A stretch of 64,000 bases of DNA, from NCBI RefSeq assembly GCF_036946495.1, contig NZ_JAQIIX010000002.1, positions 3,410,001 to 3,474,000 on the forward strand, given 5' to 3'. Under the pieces are notes generated by a model. That model made no database searches and was not told where the DNA came from. It saw nothing but the letters and a program-made list of their open reading frames with translations. This document shows, in pieces, positions 16,582 through 25,118 of this stretch. The translations under genes and the position numbers were made by a program. This DNA comes from Mycolicibacterium neoaurum. GTDB taxonomy: Bacteria > Actinomycetota > Actinomycetes > Mycobacteriales > Mycobacteriaceae. Within the stretch, counting starts at the first letter, position 1. Each line of letters begins with the position of its first letter.

Positions 16582-18093
16582 TTATCCGTTCTCGGGGAAG
16601 CCGAGGTTGATACCGCCGTGGGAGGGGTCCAGCCAGCGGGTGGTGATGGCTTTGGTGCGCGTGTAGAAGTGGACGCCTTCGGTGCCGTGGGCGTGGGAGT
16701 CGCCGAAGAGGGAGGCTTTCCAGCCGCCGAAGCTGTAGTAGGCCATGGGGACGGGGATGGGGACGTTGATGCCGACCATGCCGACCTCGACCTCGTTTTG
16801 GAAGCGTCGGGCGGCGCCGCCGTCGTTGGTGAAGATGGCGGTGCCGTTGCCGTAGGGGTTGGTGTTGATCAGTTGCAGGGCTTGGTCGTAGGTGTCCACG
16901 CGCAGTACCGACAGGACGGGGCCGAAGATTTCGTCGGTGTAGACGCTCATGTCGGGGGTGACGTTGTCGAGCAGGGTGGGGCCCAACCAGAAACCATCGG
17001 CACCACCGTCGGCTTGGACATTGCGGCCGTCGACGACGACCTTGGCGCCGTCGGCTTCGCCGGCGTCGATATAGGAGGCGACTTTGTCGCGGTGGGCTTT
17101 GGTCACGAGTGGGCCCATGTCGGTGTTGCGGGTGCCGTCGCCGATTTTCAATCCGGTGGTGCGTTCGGTGATTTTGGCGACGAGGTCGTCGGCGATGGGG
17201 CCGACGGCCACGGCGGCCGAGATGGCCATGCAGCGTTCGCCTGCGGAGCCGAAGCCGGCGTTGACCATGGCGTCGGCGGCCAGATCGAGGTCGGCGTCGG
17301 GCAGGATGACGGCGTGGTTTTTGGCTCCGCCGAGGGCTTGGACGCGTTTGCCGGCTGCGGTGGCGGTGGCGTAGACGTATTGCGCGATGGGGGTGGAGCC
17401 GACGAAGGACACCGCCTTGATGGCGGGGTTGGTGAGTAGTTCGTCGACGGCGGTTTTGTCGCCTTGGAGGACGTTGAACACGCCGTCGGGCAGCCCGGCT
17501 TCTTTCCACAGTTGGGCCAGCCACAGGGAGGCCGATGGGTCTTTCTCCGACGGTTTGAGTACGACGGTGTTGCCGGCGGCAATGGCGATGGGGAAGAACC
17601 ACATCGGGACCATGGCGGGGAAGTTGAACGGGGAGATGATGGCGACCGGGCCCAACGGCTGCAGGATGTTGTGGACGTCGACGTTGGTGGAGGCGTTTTC
17701 GGTGTAGCCGCCCTTCAAGAGGTGGGGGATGCCGCAAGCGAATTCGACGACTTCTTGGCCGCGGGCGACTTCGCCGAGGGCGTCGGAGACGACTTTGCCG
17801 TGCTCGCTGGTGATGATTTCGGCGAGTTCGCCTTTGCGGGCGTTGAGTAGTTCGCGAAAGGCGAACAGGATTTGGGTGCGTTTGGCCAAGGAGGTGTCGC
17901 GCCAGGCGGGGAACGCGGCGGCGGCGGCGTCGATGACCGTGCGGGAGTCCTCGACCGAGGCCAGGGCGACATGACCGGTCACCGCACCCGACGCCGGGTT
18001 CGTCACGGGCGCGGTCTGCCCCGAGGTGCCTTGAAACAGTTCGTTGTTCAGCCAGTGGCTGATGGCCGTGGGCCGAGATGCGGTCTGAGTCAC
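16582..18093 (-). CDS. mmsA: Methylmalonate/malonate-semialdehyde dehydrogenase (CoA-acylating)
   Basis: A 503-residue aldehyde dehydrogenase of the MmsA/IolA class, which converts (methyl)malonate semialdehyde to propionyl- or acetyl-CoA. It shows ISPFNFPAMVPMWF, the SFVGSTPIAQYVY nucleotide loop, the catalytic Cys in GSAGERCMA, and the C-terminal IPVPMAYYSFGGWKASLFGD block typical of MmsA. It starts with GTG. It is the first gene of a pair with the iron alcohol dehydrogenase and diverges from a LysR gene 83 bases away. Codon use is strongly C-ending, leaving long accidental open frames on the opposite strand (16576-17439), which are not genes. Confidence 0.96.
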   Translation of the reverse strand: MTQTASRPTAISHWLNNELFQGTSGQTAPVTNPASGAVTGHVALASVEDSRTVIDAAAAAFPAWRDTSLAKRTQILFAFRELLNARKGELAEIITSEHGKVVSDALGEVARGQEVVEFACGIPHLLKGGYTENASTNVDVHNILQPLGPVAIISPFNFPAMVPMWFFPIAIAAGNTVVLKPSEKDPSASLWLAQLWKEAGLPDGVFNVLQGDKTAVDELLTNPAIKAVSFVGSTPIAQYVYATATAAGKRVQALGGAKNHAVILPDADLDLAADAMVNAGFGSAGERCMAISAAVAVGPIADDLVAKITERTTGLKIGDGTRNTDMGPLVTKAHRDKVASYIDAGEADGAKVVVDGRNVQADGGADGFWLGPTLLDNVTPDMSVYTDEIFGPVLSVLRVDTYDQALQLINTNPYGNGTAIFTNDGGAARRFQNEVEVGMVGINVPIPVPMAYYSFGGWKASLFGDSHAHGTEGVHFYTRTKAITTRWLDPSHGGINLGFPENG

Positions 18094-18150
18094 CCCACCA
18101 TGGGAAGTGAGATTTGCGCACGAGTCAACGAGTAAATACGCTCCGGTGAC

Positions 18151-18162
18151 TGCAAAATTGCA
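18151..18162. promoter_or_regulatory. Inverted repeat TGCAA-N2-TTGCA in the mmsA/LysR divergent promoter
   Basis: A perfect 5-bp inverted repeat lies 15 bases upstream of the LysR start codon, inside the 83-base gap shared with mmsA. The position suits an autoregulatory operator for the adjacent regulator. Related TGCA-containing repeats reappear downstream of the regulator gene at 19134-19153. Confidence 0.4.
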
Positions 18163-18176
18163 CGATAGGAGGTCGC

Positions 18177-19079
18177 ATGCTCAGCGCGGACAATCTTCGC
18201 TACTTCCTCGAGGTGGCGCGGGCCGGTCGGCTGAGTGACGCCTCCCGGGTATTGGAGGTCGACCACACCACCGTGGGGCGTCGGATCACCGCGCTCGAGC
18301 GGTCGGTGGGTGAGCGGCTCTTCGACCGAGCCCCCAGTGGGTGGCGACTCACCGAGGCGGGCAAGCGGATGATGCCTCGCGCGGAGGCGGTCGAATCGGC
18401 GGTAATGGCCGCCTACGATGTCCAAGGTGCGACGCCGGATGTCTTGACCGGGTCGATTCGCATCACGTCCACAGACGGTTTCGGCGCGTTCATCATCGCG
18501 CCGCACCTCGTGGAGTTGAAAGCCGCGCACCCGCGTCTGAGCGTGGAGCTGGTCACGGCGACCGTGCACAATGCGGTATCCGAGCGGCATTTCGACGTCG
18601 CCGTGACCCTGGAACGGCCCACCTCCCGTGCGGTCCGCTCGGAGGTGCTGTGCCATTACGACCTGGGTCTCTACGCGACCGCGGAGTACCTGGAAACCCA
18701 CCCGCCCATCGCGAAAGTGTCGGATCTGCGCGCGCACACCCTGATCTGGTACGTCAATGCATTGATGGACGTGGAGCCGCTGAGAATTCTCGACGAGCTG
18801 CCCCATGTCCAGAACGTCGACGCGCAGATATCCAACATCACCGGCCACTGGCTGGCGGCGCGAAGCGGGCTCGGGGTCGCGCCGTTGCCCGCTTATATCG
18901 CCAACGGTGATGAACGCCTGATCCGGGTGCTGCCCGATGCCTTCAGTGTTCGCAGGCTGTACTGGTTGGTGGTTCCGCGGGAGCTCGAGCGTCTTGAGCG
19001 GGTGCGCACCGTTTGTGCATTCCTGCGCGACACTGTGCAGGCGCATCCCGACCTGAGTCTGGGCAAGCGCCGGACCTAA
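18177..19079 (+). CDS. LysR-family transcriptional regulator
   Basis: A 300-residue LysR-type regulator: winged helix-turn-helix at about 1-60 (MLSADNLRYFLEVARAGRLS, with VDHTTVGRRITALE as the recognition helix) and an effector domain at about 90-290. AGGAGG lies 5-6 bases before the ATG. It diverges from mmsA and the iron alcohol dehydrogenase, the classical LysR layout, so it probably controls them. It may also act on the permease-amidase genes 270 bases downstream, whose leader has similar TGCA repeats. The ligand is unknown. Confidence 0.93.
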   Translation: MLSADNLRYFLEVARAGRLSDASRVLEVDHTTVGRRITALERSVGERLFDRAPSGWRLTEAGKRMMPRAEAVESAVMAAYDVQGATPDVLTGSIRITSTDGFGAFIIAPHLVELKAAHPRLSVELVTATVHNAVSERHFDVAVTLERPTSRAVRSEVLCHYDLGLYATAEYLETHPPIAKVSDLRAHTLIWYVNALMDVEPLRILDELPHVQNVDAQISNITGHWLAARSGLGVAPLPAYIANGDERLIRVLPDAFSVRRLYWLVVPRELERLERVRTVCAFLRDTVQAHPDLSLGKRRT

Positions 19080-19133
19080 CCGCTCCAGGTTCGAAAAGTG
19101 CTGCGCTACAGCGTATTTGAAAGTTTGCAACAG

Positions 19134-19153
19134 AATGCAGAATCGCCTGCATT
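19134..19153. promoter_or_regulatory. Operator-like inverted repeat AATGCAG-N6-CTGCATT
   Basis: A perfect 7-bp inverted repeat, 20 bases in all, lies 29 bases upstream of the -35 element proposed for the NCS1 permease promoter. It shares the TGCA core with the repeat at 18151-18162. It is a good candidate binding site for a LysR- or GntR-type regulator. Confidence 0.5.
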
Positions 19154-19181
19154 TATGCACGGCGGGGTGCAGTAATGGCCA

Positions 19182-19210
19182 TTGACTTCAGCCTGCACCG
19201 CGGATGAGAT
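19182..19210 (+). promoter_or_regulatory. Putative SigA-type promoter of the permease-amidase operon
   Basis: TTGACT (19182-19187) and TGAGAT (19205-19210) are separated by 17 bases, close to the housekeeping consensus at -35 but weaker at -10. It lies between two perfect inverted repeats (19134-19153 upstream, 19214-19233 at and after the expected start site). The translation start at 19349 leaves a leader of about 130 bases. Confidence 0.4.
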
Positions 19211-19213
19211 GTA

Positions 19214-19233
19214 GTTCACATCCCTAGGTGAAC
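19214..19233. promoter_or_regulatory. Operator-like inverted repeat GTTCAC-N8-GTGAAC
   Basis: A perfect 6-bp inverted repeat with an 8-base spacer sits just after the proposed -10 element, where a repressor would block transcription of the permease and amidase genes. It is not in a coding region, and its half-site differs from that at 19134, which suggests a second regulator. Confidence 0.45.
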
Positions 19234-19348
19234 GACCTCGGTGTGGCGCAGAACGAGGTGCTCGCTGCGTCATGCCGCCCGCCCACGTGATGTCACCGAA
19301 CGCATCGGAAGCCCGCCGCGCAGATCAGAGTCGGAAAGGACTCATGCC

Positions 19349-20812
19349 TTGAGTTTGAGAAGTTACTTCCACGGTCCGGCCACCAGTCTGGACGACCAGG
19401 TGGAGAGTTACGCAACCACCCGGGTGCCGGACAGCCAGCGCTGGCGCCGACCCGCCATCCTGCTCGTACTCACCGGCAATGTGACCGCCATGTTCTGGTT
19501 TGCCCTCGGCGGTCAGATGGGATTCCTGGTCGGATGGCCGGGGGTGCTCGTCCCGATCGCCTATATGGTCATCGGTGCGACCGTGGTCGGCGCCCTGGTC
19601 ATGCGGATCGCCAGCCAGCAGGGCCTCTCCCTGCCGCTGCTGTCCCGGGGATTGGGGTTCGGTGCACGCGGTTCTGCCATCGCCTCCTTCGTCTACGCCG
19701 TCAACTACGTCTTCTACTTCATCTTCGAGGGCAGCATCGTCTCCCACGGACTCAGCGAGATCCTCGGGATTTCCATCGATTCCGCAGCGGCCAGCGTGGT
19801 GTTCGCAATCGTCGCGTTGATCGCGCTGTATTACTCCTGGCGAGGCATGCATTCGATGAATGTCCTGCAGCGCTTCGGCATGCCGATATTCCTGATCCTC
19901 TTCGTGATCGGCATGGTGATGCTGGCCAACGGCTATGTACTCGCTGGACCGGGTGAATGGGTCGTCGAAGACGGTGTGACGGCGACCGCGATGTGGCAGG
20001 CCCTGAGCCTTGCCAACGGCCAAGTGGTGTTCCAGGCGCTCATCGCCACCGACTACGGACGTTTCGTCAAACGTTCGGTGTCCTATGTGGGCACCGGTGG
20101 GGTGATGCTGGTCGAGCTGTTGATGATTTCGGTCGTCATGGTGCTCGGCGTCTTCCTCGGGTTCACGATGATCGAGTACTTCGACGGAGAGCGCTCCGCC
20201 CGTGAGCTGGCTGCCACCGATCCCGGTTTGATCTTCGCAGTCGTGATGGGTGTGCTCGGCGTCATCTTCGCCATCCTGACCCAGGTTCGGATCAACGTCA
20301 TGAACCTTTACTCAGGATCGTTGGCCCTGTCCAATGCCTGGGATGTGCTCTCGCCGAAGCGTGTCGGCCGGCAGTGGTGGATGGTGCTGCTGGTGGTGCT
20401 CGGGATCGCGCTGTACCCGATCAACGTGCTGCAGTACACCGACAAATTCCTCGCGGTCACCGGCATCATGACCAATACCTGGATCTTCATCCTGCTCAGC
20501 GACTACTTCATCTGTCGCAAGCTTCTCAAGCTCGCCCCCAGCACGCTGGTCGAGTACCGCGAGGGTAGGGTCAAGAACTGGAATTACTGTGGAATGACCG
20601 CTCTAGCAACCGGTATCGCGGTCGGCGCACTCGGAGTGGCAGGTGTGTACCCGTTGTACTACGCATCGTTCGCCGCAATGTTGGTAGGTCCCATCGTGTA
20701 CGTCCCGCTGACTATCCTGAGCAAGGGCTCCCAATACGGGCTGCCGGCCGCCGATGCCGAGGATCCCATGGCCGACGAGCGCAGCTCGACGACTGTCGAT
20801 GCCACCGAGTGA
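19349..20812 (+). CDS. NCS1-family nucleobase/cation symporter
   Basis: A 487-residue, 12-helix permease of the NCS1 family (cytosine, purine, uracil, allantoin, hydantoin and thiamine transporters). After a short polar N-terminus, helices start at about residue 36. The start is a TTG at 19349: GAAAGGA lies 8-9 bases upstream and the sequence MSLRSYFHGP begins there, while the longer frame up to 19241 is not protein-like. An ATG at 19344 is out of frame and stops after one codon. It is followed by an amidase gene 31 bases later, so the substrate is probably a nucleobase-like or amide compound that the amidase opens. Confidence 0.88.
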   Translation: MSLRSYFHGPATSLDDQVESYATTRVPDSQRWRRPAILLVLTGNVTAMFWFALGGQMGFLVGWPGVLVPIAYMVIGATVVGALVMRIASQQGLSLPLLSRGLGFGARGSAIASFVYAVNYVFYFIFEGSIVSHGLSEILGISIDSAAASVVFAIVALIALYYSWRGMHSMNVLQRFGMPIFLILFVIGMVMLANGYVLAGPGEWVVEDGVTATAMWQALSLANGQVVFQALIATDYGRFVKRSVSYVGTGGVMLVELLMISVVMVLGVFLGFTMIEYFDGERSARELAATDPGLIFAVVMGVLGVIFAILTQVRINVMNLYSGSLALSNAWDVLSPKRVGRQWWMVLLVVLGIALYPINVLQYTDKFLAVTGIMTNTWIFILLSDYFICRKLLKLAPSTLVEYREGRVKNWNYCGMTALATGIAVGALGVAGVYPLYYASFAAMLVGPIVYVPLTILSKGSQYGLPAADAEDPMADERSSTTVDATE

Positions 20813-20843
20813 GCCGAGAAATGCTGAAAAGGATTGTGAAGAG

Positions 20844-22280
20844 ATGACCGATACCCACACCGATACCGGGTCCGCCGACACGGCGGAGCTGCACTACCGG
20901 GAGATCAGCGAACTGGTACCGCTGCTGGCGAGCGGAGAGATCAGCTCTGCGCAGTTGACCGAGATGACGCTGGAGCGCATCGGCGCCGTCGACCAGCGCC
21001 TGGGATCTTTTGCCTTCGTCGCCGCCGATGAGGCGCGAGTGCGCGCTCAGGAGTCCGACCAGCGTCGCGAGGCCGGTGCCTCGCGCGGTCCGCTGGACGG
21101 GATTCCATTGGCCATCAAGGACATCTATGACAAGTCCGGGTGGCGAACCGAGGCGGGCATGGCGTTGCGTGCCGGTCAGGTGGCCGATGACACGGCGACG
21201 GTGGTCACCAGGCTGGAAGATGCCGGTGCGGTCATCGTGGGCAAGGTGCATACCACCGAGGGCGTGTACACCGAGCACACACCACCCTTTCGGGCGCCGC
21301 TGAATCCATGGGATCCCAACCGCTGGGTGGGGGTGTCCTCGAGCGGCAGCGGGGTCGCCCCGGTTGCCGGGTTGTGCTATGGCGCACTGGGTTCGGACAC
21401 CGGTGGATCCATTCGCATGCCGTCGGCCTCCAACGGTGCAACCGGTCTGAAGCCCACCTGGGGACGGGTCAGCCGCGCCGGTGTCGTCGAGCTGGCGGCC
21501 ACCCTCGACCATGTCGGTCCGATCTGTCGATCCGCCAGGGATGCCGGGTTGATCCTCGGGGCGATCGCCGGGGCCGATCCGCGCGACCCCACCGCCTCGC
21601 TGCAGCCGGTCCCGGAGTTCGGTACGGAGATGCCGACATCGTTGCGGGGTGTCCGGATCGGCGTCGATCCGTCGTGGAGCTACCGAGACGTCAGTGCCGA
21701 TGTGGAACAGGCGCATCGGGCTGCCGAAGAGATGTTGCGGGATCTGGGTGCGGAGCTGGTGCACACCGATCTGCCCGATCCCACGCAGGCCATCACCGAC
21801 TGGTTCGGGGTCTGTGCGGTGCAGACCGCCCGGTCACACCAGAGCACGTTCCCCGCGCACCGGGACACCTATGGACCGGCACTGCGCGAGCTGATCGAGC
21901 GTGGCATCGCCATGTCCGGTATCGAATACGACGAGCTCCTGCAGCGACGCCTGATCTTCAAGGGAGAGATGGAAGCCGCGTTGGCGCCTCTGGACGGTGT
22001 GCTCATTCCGGCCATGTCGTTCATCGCGCCGCCTGTGGAGAAGATGATCCGGATGGACGAAGAGACCACCGCCGGGGTGCACCGCTTCACCGTGCCGTTC
22101 ACGCTCTCGCAACTGCCCACCATCACCTTCCCCGGCGGATTCACCACCACGGAGGCCGGTCTGCCGTTCCCGGTCGGCCTGCAGATGGTCGGCAGCGCGT
22201 TCACCGAGCGTCGCCTCGTCGATATCGTCGGCGCCTTCCAGGCCGCGACGCCGTGGAACAAGCGGCATCCGCACTTGTGA
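20844..22280 (+). CDS. Amidase-signature family hydrolase
   Basis: A 478-residue amidase-signature enzyme. The Ser-Ser-Lys triad can be placed: Lys92 in PLAIKDIYD, the cis-Ser within GVSSSGSG (165-169) and the nucleophile Ser189 in DTGGSIRMPS. Family members hydrolyse amides, allophanate, aminoacyl-tRNA (GatA) and nitrile-derived amides; no GatB or GatC is near, so this is a catabolic amidase. AAGAG precedes ATG 20844. It follows the NCS1 permease by 31 bases and forms one unit with it. Confidence 0.92.
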   Translation: MTDTHTDTGSADTAELHYREISELVPLLASGEISSAQLTEMTLERIGAVDQRLGSFAFVAADEARVRAQESDQRREAGASRGPLDGIPLAIKDIYDKSGWRTEAGMALRAGQVADDTATVVTRLEDAGAVIVGKVHTTEGVYTEHTPPFRAPLNPWDPNRWVGVSSSGSGVAPVAGLCYGALGSDTGGSIRMPSASNGATGLKPTWGRVSRAGVVELAATLDHVGPICRSARDAGLILGAIAGADPRDPTASLQPVPEFGTEMPTSLRGVRIGVDPSWSYRDVSADVEQAHRAAEEMLRDLGAELVHTDLPDPTQAITDWFGVCAVQTARSHQSTFPAHRDTYGPALRELIERGIAMSGIEYDELLQRRLIFKGEMEAALAPLDGVLIPAMSFIAPPVEKMIRMDEETTAGVHRFTVPFTLSQLPTITFPGGFTTTEAGLPFPVGLQMVGSAFTERRLVDIVGAFQAATPWNKRHPHL

Positions 22281-22368
22281 GCCGTGCGTAGTCCTGTCCA
22301 AACCGGTCCACGCCTGTCGGAGCCGGTTACCGGCCAGTAGGCTCGGGTGCGAGGGGACGGGAGCTCAT

Positions 22369-23232
22369 ATGGCGGAGACACGATTCGTCGAGATTCACGG
22401 GGTGCGGCAGGCGGTCGTCGACCAGGGTGACGGTGACGAGGTTCTGCTGCTCATCCACGGTATGGCAGGCAGCGCCGAGACCTGGCGGGCGATATTGCCC
22501 CAGCTGGCCAAAAAATACCGCGTGATCGCGCCCGACCTGCTGGGTCATGGCCAGTCGTCCAAGCCGCGGACCGACTATTCGCTGGGTGCCTTCGCCGTCG
22601 GTCTGCGCGATCTGCTCGATGAACTCGGGGTGGGTTCGGCCACCGTGGTGGGTCATTCGCTGGGCGGTGGTGTCGCGATGCAGTTCCTCTACCAGCACCC
22701 CGAGTACTGTCGCCGGCTCGTGCTCATCGGCAGCGGTGGGCTCGGCCCCGATGTGGGCTGGATCCTGCGACTGCTGGCGGCACCGGGTGCCGAGCTCATG
22801 ATGCCGGTGATCGCGCCCCCGCCGGTTCTGCGTGCCGGCAACGCGGTGCGCTCCTGGTTGACATCGGTGGGTCTGCGGTCACCCCGGGGAGCCGAGATCT
22901 GGAATGCCTATTCGTCCTTCGCCGACAGCGAGACGCGGGAGGCGTTCCTGCGCACATTGCGATCGGTGGTGGACTATCGCGGTCAGTCGGTGAGCGCACT
23001 GAACCGGTTGAACCTGCGCGAGGAACTTCCGGTGTTGGCGATCTGGGGAGAAGACGACAACATCATCCCGGTCGACCATGCGTACTCCGCGCTACAGGCC
23101 CGTCCGGACTGCCGCCTCGAAATCCTTCCGGGGATAGGACATTTCGCCCAGGTAGAGGCGCCGTTCGAGGTGATCGAGCTGATCGACGAATTCATCTCGA
23201 CCACGGAACCCGACGATCCCGCGCGAAACTGA
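22369..23232 (+). CDS. Alpha/beta-fold hydrolase
   Basis: A 287-residue soluble hydrolase. HGMAGSAETW gives the oxyanion region, Ser97 in VGHSLGG is the nucleophile, Asp lies in IWGEDDNIIP and His in GIGHFAQVEAP. The length and DLLGHGQSS motif match the epoxide-hydrolase, C-C hydrolase and lipase group; the substrate cannot be assigned. GGGAG lies 5 bases before the ATG. It is 88 bases after the amidase gene in the same direction, so it may be read from the same transcript, and it ends 13 bases from the convergent EAL gene. Confidence 0.92.
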   Translation: MAETRFVEIHGVRQAVVDQGDGDEVLLLIHGMAGSAETWRAILPQLAKKYRVIAPDLLGHGQSSKPRTDYSLGAFAVGLRDLLDELGVGSATVVGHSLGGGVAMQFLYQHPEYCRRLVLIGSGGLGPDVGWILRLLAAPGAELMMPVIAPPPVLRAGNAVRSWLTSVGLRSPRGAEIWNAYSSFADSETREAFLRTLRSVVDYRGQSVSALNRLNLREELPVLAIWGEDDNIIPVDHAYSALQARPDCRLEILPGIGHFAQVEAPFEVIELIDEFISTTEPDDPARN

Positions 23233-23245
23233 GATCCTGTTCCTT

Positions 23246-24583
23246 TCAGAATTGCAGCTCGGTGACATCGGCGGGACGCCCCAGGTGATAACCCTGCCCC
23301 AACCGGATGTCCAGATCGCCGAGGATCTGCAACTGGCGGCAGTTTTCGATGCCCTCCGCGACCGTCAGCGCGTTCAGTTCGCGTGCCAGCACCGCCACCG
23401 CGGACACCAGTGCGCGCCTGGCCGGATCGGACTCCAGACCGGTGACCAGTTCGGCGTCGATCTTGATGACATCGGGCCGGATGCGTAGTAGTTGGGTGAG
23501 GCTGGCATAGCCCGCGCCGGCATCGTCGATCGCCAGCAGAATGCCGGACTTGCGCAGCGGCTGCAGCCCCTCGAAGGTGTTGGGCGGATAGGGCGCGTGC
23601 TCGGTGAGCTCGAGCATCAGGCGGCGATCCGAGGACATCAGACACTGCTGCAGGCTGGCATCGACGGCAGTCTCGGGGCTGAGATTGACCGAGATGATGT
23701 AGGACTGCGGGATTGCCCTCGCCGCGCGCAGAATGGCGTGTAGAGCAGCTGCCTCGATGGACAGGCTGCGGCCGAGTCCCCTGGCAATGGCGAACCAGTC
23801 TGCAGTGCTGCGCTGCGTGACGTCCGCCGGGAAGCGGGAGAGGCCCTCGTAGCCGACGGTGGTACCGGATTTCAGATCGACGATCGGCTGGAACACCGGA
23901 CAGATCCGCGGGTGCTCGAGCAGGCTGTCCAGTTCGGCGTGCGCGCCCTCGTCGAGGGTTTCCTTGGGCATCAGCAGTGATCCCGCAAACCGCGCCGACG
24001 AATCATGCAGCGTTCCGATGCCCTCATCGAACATGTCGCGCAGAAGCACGGCCATCTCGGCCTGCGCGCCGATGAGAGCTGAGATGAAACTGCTCACGGA
24101 GGTGAGCCCGGCGATATCCGCCGCGTCGAACACATCGTTGCCGGCTGCCACCACCGAGAGCGCGCCGACCGCCCGGTGCTGGTGGAAGAGCGGAATCACC
24201 GCCCAGGACCCGATGCCCATCTCGACGGCGAGCCGACGCGTCTGTTCCGGTAGCCGATAATCTTCCGCAACGTTCGGGCTCAGCTGTGGCTGCCTGGTCG
24301 ACAGCGCGAGTTCCTGGAAGGACCCGACTGCCGGCACCACGGTTCCCAGTGCCGGCGCGCTGAGCCCGTGCGCGGAGGCGAACACGAAGGATCCGTTGGG
24401 GGTCAGCATGCCCACCGCCGCGCCGTCGGCTTTCGGATTGAATATGCAGACCTGCTCGGCGATCCGGGATAGCAGTGACTCCGGGTCGACCGATGCGGTC
24501 AGCGCGGCAATCAGTCGCTTGACGGGAACTCCTCGGGCTCGCGCGGCGCCCTCTCGTAGGCCGCGGCGCTTTCGATCGTGGTT
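23246..24583 (-). CDS. GAF-EAL cyclic-di-GMP phosphodiesterase, 5' end unclear or frameshifted
   Basis: Predicted to hydrolyse cyclic di-GMP. The GAF domain is followed by EAL (about the last 240 residues): EGLSRFP replaces the EAL signature, and the catalytic residues sit in VSVNLSPE, LELTEHAP, LAIDDAGAGYASL, VIKIDAE and VAEGIEN, so it should be active. The first usable start in frame is GTG 24415, but typical GAF sequence (LIAALTASVDPESLL, IAEQVCIFNPKADGAAV) continues upstream to about 24525 in the same frame with no ATG, GTG or TTG. A second frame, starting at TTG near 24599 and ending in TGA near 24508, carries a plausible N-terminus (IETTIESAAAYER). The likely cause is a one-base frameshift or a non-canonical start. 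Confidence 0.75.
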   Translation of the reverse strand, partial: NHDRKRRGLREGAARARGVPVKRLIAALTASVDPESLLSRIAEQVCIFNPKADGAAVGMLTPNGSFVFASAHGLSAPALGTVVPAVGSFQELALSTRQPQLSPNVAEDYRLPEQTRRLAVEMGIGSWAVIPLFHQHRAVGALSVVAAGNDVFDAADIAGLTSVSSFISALIGAQAEMAVLLRDMFDEGIGTLHDSSARFAGSLLMPKETLDEGAHAELDSLLEHPRICPVFQPIVDLKSGTTVGYEGLSRFPADVTQRSTADWFAIARGLGRSLSIEAAALHAILRAARAIPQSYIISVNLSPETAVDASLQQCLMSSDRRLMLELTEHAPYPPNTFEGLQPLRKSGILLAIDDAGAGYASLTQLLRIRPDVIKIDAELVTGLESDPARRALVSAVAVLARELNALTVAEGIENCRQLQILGDLDIRLGQGYHLGRPADVTELQF

Positions 24584-24649
24584 TCAATCAGCAAACTAGC
24601 CGATGTTGGTCTACGCCACGTCGGAACTCGCCGATTCGACCTAAGCAAA

Positions 24650-24671
24650 CAAGTGCTTGGTTCGGCACTTG
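24650..24671. promoter_or_regulatory. Operator-like inverted repeat CAAGTGC-N8-GCACTTG
   Basis: A perfect 7-bp inverted repeat with an 8-base spacer lies in the gap between the divergent EAL and hemophore-like genes. It does not resemble the mycobacterial IdeR iron box, and no T-tract follows that would suggest a terminator. It may be the binding site of an unidentified repressor controlling one or both genes. Confidence 0.45.
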
Positions 24672-24749
24672 CCACCGAAAGAGTGACATTTCAGCGGCGT
24701 CCGGTGAAGATATGTCGATGCAGGTGGTGATCCAGAGAAAGGCGCCTCG

Positions 24750-25115
24750 ATGTCAAGGCTGTGCAAAGGCATTCTCGTAGCAGGAATCGGCTTCGTGGCG
24801 GCGGTGACCAGCCTGGCCGGTCCGGGGGTGGCCAATGCCGAGCCGCCACCGAACTGCACCGTGGCCGATATCGCAGGCGTGGCCGGTGGAGTCAACTTCG
24901 CCATGTCGGCCTACCTGTTCACCCACGCCGACGTCAACGCGGAGCTGTCCAGCTTGGAAGGGTTACCCCAGGAGCAGACCGTCGAGCGGGCCCGCGCGTA
25001 CCTGGAGGCGCACCCGCAGGTGGCCGCGGACCTGCGGGGTATCCGCGCGCCGTTGACCGAGCTGCGGACACGCTGCAACGTGTCGCTGCCCATGCAGCAT
25101 GACGTCCTGGGCTGA
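24750..25115 (+). CDS. Secreted hemophore-related (MHB-domain) protein
   Basis: A 121-residue exported protein of the mycobacterial haem-binding (Rv0203-like) family. A signal peptide covers about residues 1-30 (ending GVANA). The mature domain is all-helical with two cysteines (36 and 109) placed for the family's single disulfide, plus the typical stretch MSAYLFTHADVNAEL and ARAYLEAHPQVAADLRGIR. Family members carry haem from the cell surface to MmpL transporters, but many have no proven haem binding. AAAGG lies upstream of the ATG. The next gene starts 3 bases after its stop. Confidence 0.88.
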   Translation: MSRLCKGILVAGIGFVAAVTSLAGPGVANAEPPPNCTVADIAGVAGGVNFAMSAYLFTHADVNAELSSLEGLPQEQTVERARAYLEAHPQVAADLRGIRAPLTELRTRCNVSLPMQHDVLG

Positions 25116-25118
25116 GAC

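Noticed and set aside
16576..17439. Long open frame (287 codons) on the plus strand inside mmsA
   Set aside because: It lies wholly antisense to an unmistakable aldehyde dehydrogenase; its Gly/Val/Asp-rich translation reflects the C-ending codon bias of mmsA.
19344..19352. ATG-CCT-TGA after a good ribosome-binding site before the NCS1 permease
   Set aside because: Too short to be called; the in-frame TTG five bases later is the likely start. A start-stop regulatory effect cannot be excluded.
24024..24587. Minus-strand frame of 187 codons over the EAL gene 5' half
   Set aside because: Out of frame with the GAF domain and Arg-rich; only the real frame shows domain similarity. It was considered while testing the frameshift.
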